From positions 8,494,001 to 8,558,000 of the forward strand of contig CAVNZM010000003.1 in NCBI GenBank assembly GCA_963693365.1: a DNA stretch of 64,000 nucleotides, in the 5' to 3' direction. Each line of letters opens with the position of its first letter. Position 1 is the first letter of the stretch. The DNA comes from Amoebidium appalachense (lineage: Eukaryota; Ichthyosporea). The notes below the pieces were generated by a model. That model had not been told where the DNA came from. It saw nothing but the letters and a program-made list of their open reading frames with translations, and did not search any database. Positions 42,788 to 64,000 of this stretch are shown one piece after another. A program made the translations under genes and the position numbers.

Positions 42788-43612
42788 TTACGGGTCCCCC
42801 AGGGGCGCCATACTTATCTTCAGCTTGATATCACACTCCAACTTATCCAATCCCTCAGTGCCCATGGACTCATTGTCGCTGAAAAAGATCGCCAAGTTCT
42901 CCTTAAGAGTAAAGCAGTCATTACTATCGATGATGTCTTTCTGGCTATCACGCACAGACCTCACCACTCCCTCCCAAATTAATCGTCGGCTGTGGCGCGC
43001 AACCTGTATTTGGTAGTAGGCAAGCCCATCCGAATCTCCTTGACTGAGCGAGCGCAGTGTCGCACGGTAATCCTTGTCTTTTGCGTTGTGAAAAAACTCC
43101 AGAAGAAAATACCTGTTCTTGTAAAGGTAAAGAAACGGACCCCAATCCGCCCCTGCGTGTCCGAGTGTGTTGTTCACTCGTTGAACCGTGCTGGTAGAAA
43201 CCGAGTTCGGGAGCTGTGTAACAGACACAGCATGGGTTTTCGTCAAATGTTCCACCACCTTAGACACGGGTCCCGACCACTTACATACCTTGTGTCTCCA
43301 TCCGTGGTAATGTGGGCATGTTATGGGCCGAAACGTACACTTTTCCTCGTGCTCCGTCAGTTTGTTTAGTGGAAGTTTCACCTCGCACCCTTCTTCACTG
43401 TGCTTGCACGCAATCATCGTTCGTCTGACCACCTCCTCAAGAGCTCTGTTGCGGCACACAACGCGTAGGCTCATCCGACACGTGTGGCAGTCTGCGAGTT
43501 TTTCCTTACACTGATCACAGAACGTGTGGCCCTCTACACACTGCCAGATGGGAGGGCGCATACCATTGTAGCAAACGGGGCAGTCTAGGAGATCTCCAAT
43601 CTCAGATGCCAT
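42788..43612 (-). CDS. SIAH-type RING E3 ubiquitin ligase (274 aa, single exon)
   Basis: An uninterrupted frame from ATG at 43612 to TAA at 42788-42790. Residues 11-45 form a C3HC4 RING finger (C11, C14, C25, H29, C32, C35, C42, C45). CPVCYNGMRPPIWQC is very close to the RING start of SIAH proteins. Residues about 69-126 carry the SIAH-type double zinc finger (C69, C75, then HEEKC, CPH, CKW, HLTKTH). The remaining 150 residues fit the substrate-binding C-terminal domain (LYLYKNRYFLLEFF, LIWEGVVRSVRDSQ, DCFTLKENLAIFF). Length matches animal SIAH1 (282 aa). SIAH ligases bring E2 enzymes to substrates for proteasomal degradation. Lack of introns contrasts with its intron-rich neighbours and could mean retrocopy origin. 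It is transcribed divergently from GCP5. The orthology level (SIAH versus SINA-like) is unresolved. Confidence 0.9.
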   Translation of the reverse strand: MASEIGDLLDCPVCYNGMRPPIWQCVEGHTFCDQCKEKLADCHTCRMSLRVVCRNRALEEVVRRTMIACKHSEEGCEVKLPLNKLTEHEEKCTFRPITCPHYHGWRHKVCKWSGPVSKVVEHLTKTHAVSVTQLPNSVSTSTVQRVNNTLGHAGADWGPFLYLYKNRYFLLEFFHNAKDKDYRATLRSLSQGDSDGLAYYQIQVARHSRRLIWEGVVRSVRDSQKDIIDSNDCFTLKENLAIFFSDNESMGTEGLDKLECDIKLKISMAPLGDP

Positions 43613-44629
43613 GACTTACTCAGGACAACCAGAGAAGGAAAGAAGGAATAGATAAGTGAGAGGGCGTAAGTAATTAAAGAGGTGGAAAGTTTGTAACGGG
43701 AAGTGTGTAAAGATGCAGCAGCCTGAATGTTTTGTAGCCCTGAAACAAGTGTCTGTAAAGCTAGAAATGGGGCGAGAAGAAATGCTGAAAACATCCAATT
43801 TCTGCCTGAACTTCGTGCAACGGCTCTAACCCGCAAAACGTTGAGGTGACCTTCATTCCCGTCTTGTCAATGCAGAAAACCTAGCGCTCGAATTCCATGT
43901 TTTTTTGCTTTTTCACAGACCAGTTGAAGAGCTTCTGATGTCTCAAGCTTGGCAAAGTGCGCAACGAAACATGACGTAGTTGTAAGAGCTAAAAATAGCA
44001 ACACAAAAAGCTTAGAAAATATTTCAAATTTGCATGCTGAGATACTATGATGCCGTGATATTTGTGCTGAAAAAGAATCAACTTAATCAAGGATATCCAG
44101 GAATTCAAAACGTTTATCTCACACCAATCACCATCGACAAATATCTTTTTTGGCGGGAAATAGATTCGGAGTGAGCCAGCTTGAGGGTGACGCGGAAAAG
44201 CTTGAACAAACGTAGCCCGAAAAATCCACACACACAGGGAGGGGATAAGGGTGCACTTTGTGTGGTTTTATGGTAAGCATACACGGGAAGTTACGAGAGT
44301 TAGCAGGGGGGGGCTGTGTGGTAACGCAACATTCTGGTAAGTCACAAGGTGCCTGTGTCTGCTCGAAAAAAACCAGTGCAACTTTTTAGAAATTTCTATA
44401 GCAGGATGTGCAGCTGAGCTACCAAATAAGCGGCCAAATGAGAAACAATATACATACGTACAAAAATAAACCAAACGATAACGATGCATGTGGTACATAC
44501 ATCTGCGTACAACAAGGTGATCATACATGAATGTTAAAGAGCCAGTGTGAGGCGATTTGGCAGGTGAAGAAGAGGGGAGGTTTGGGTCTTGCTAAACAGA
44601 TTGACGGTGCGCATTTGTCATTTGGAAAC
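43613..44629. promoter_or_regulatory. divergent intergenic region between the SIAH-like gene and GCP5
   Basis: About 1 kb separates the two divergent start codons and should hold the promoters and 5' leaders of both. It lacks the long CA/GT/C/G tracts found everywhere around it. No clear TATA box, operator or CpG cluster was identified. Part of 44531-44629 is open in frame with the GCP5 start, so an upstream ATG at 44531 is an alternative start. Confidence 0.5.
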
Positions 44630-63556
<18,927 letters not shown>

Positions 63557-63624
63557 GTGAAGGCAGCAGAGGGGGGGGGGGGGGGGGGGGGCAGAAGTTG
63601 GGCGGGGGTGTGGGGGTGTGGGTG

Positions 63625-64000
63625 GGGGAGCAAAGTTTGCAAGCCAGTAGCCGATAGAACACACTGTGTTATACCAACTTATGAATCACAAATGCACTCT
63701 AGTATATCAAGTCATGATATACTGATACGTTGTGATATACCTACTTATGCACGGGGAGCAAAGTTTGCAAGCCAGTAGCCGATAGAACACACTGTGTTAT
63801 ACCAACTTATGAATCACAAATGCACTCTAGTATATCAAGTCATGATATACTGATACGTTGTGATATACCTACTTATGCACGGGGAGCAAAGTTTGCAAGC
63901 CAGTAGCCGATAGAACACACTGTGTTATACCAACTTATGAATCACAAATGCACTCTAGTATATCAAGTCATGATATACTGATACGTTGTGATATACCTAC
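63625..64000. repeat. 128-bp tandem repeat, nearly 3 copies, continuing past the window
   Basis: The marker CAAAGTTTGC recurs at 63631, 63759 and 63887, giving a 128-bp unit. Copies appear identical by eye. Each unit contains TATCAAGTCATGATATACTG and GTTGTGATATAC. It lies downstream of the last recognised GCP5 exon, in an intron or the 3' flank. Confidence 0.96.

Noticed and set aside
42825-43369. Plus-strand frames across the SIAH-like gene
   Set aside because: Antisense shadows of a clear minus-strand RING/SIAH protein.
44531-44629. Start of GCP5 at the upstream ATG (44531)
   Set aside because: In frame and open, but the ATG at 44630 has the better context and gives an N-terminus of the expected length. 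Kept only as an alternative.
63625-64000. CRISPR or telomeric array
   Set aside because: A 128-bp head-to-tail satellite with no spacers and no telomere-type short motif.

Overview
This window is eukaryotic nuclear DNA: intron-rich, GT-AG spliced, and filled with microsatellites ((CA)n, (GT)n, (CT)n, (GA)n) and pure C or G homopolymers of 50 bases or more. Coding exons are short islands between these tracts, so almost every long open frame here is low-complexity translation and was discarded. The gene set (an Ena/VASP actin regulator, a STIM calcium sensor, gamma-tubulin complex component 5, a SIAH-type ubiquitin ligase, a ZNFX1-like helicase joined to a PARP domain) points to an animal or a unicellular relative of animals (Holozoa). 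That placement is inference; no rRNA or organelle marker is present.

Layout. 1-4058 (+): 3' end of an Ena/VASP gene, from the G-actin-binding motif to the tetramerisation coil. 4059-9744: mostly non-coding, with a 63-bp minisatellite, a structured inverted repeat, a candidate secreted Cys-rich gene (7855-8163, -) and a poly(A)-tailed retroposed sequence. 9745-25148 (+): a complete 13-exon STIM gene of 498 residues whose third intron carries a reverse-transcriptase ORF (12787-14186). A possible alternative STIM 3' exon lies at 26294-26500. 25149-30303: low-complexity DNA and two copies of an interspersed repeat. 30304-33965 (+): damaged ZNFX1-type helicase plus PARP gene. 33966-42787: repeat-dominated DNA. 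42788-43612 (-): intact single-exon SIAH-like gene. 43613-44629: a microsatellite-free divergent intergenic region. 44630 to about 63556 (+): GCP5, about 20 exons, 3' end not reached. 63625-64000: a 128-bp tandem repeat running off the end.

The gene models rest on exon-by-exon similarity recalled from the families and on splice phases. The phases of all 13 STIM exons agree and sum to a whole number of codons. GCP5 exons 1-14 sum to exactly 504 codons, and the later exons agree if one tentative exon is included. These are separate housekeeping or signalling genes, not an operon or pathway cluster. The most unusual general feature is how microsatellites and homopolymers are placed in introns: they abut splice sites, and complementary tracts ((GT)n/Gn and (CA)n/Cn) often sit towards opposite ends of one intron.
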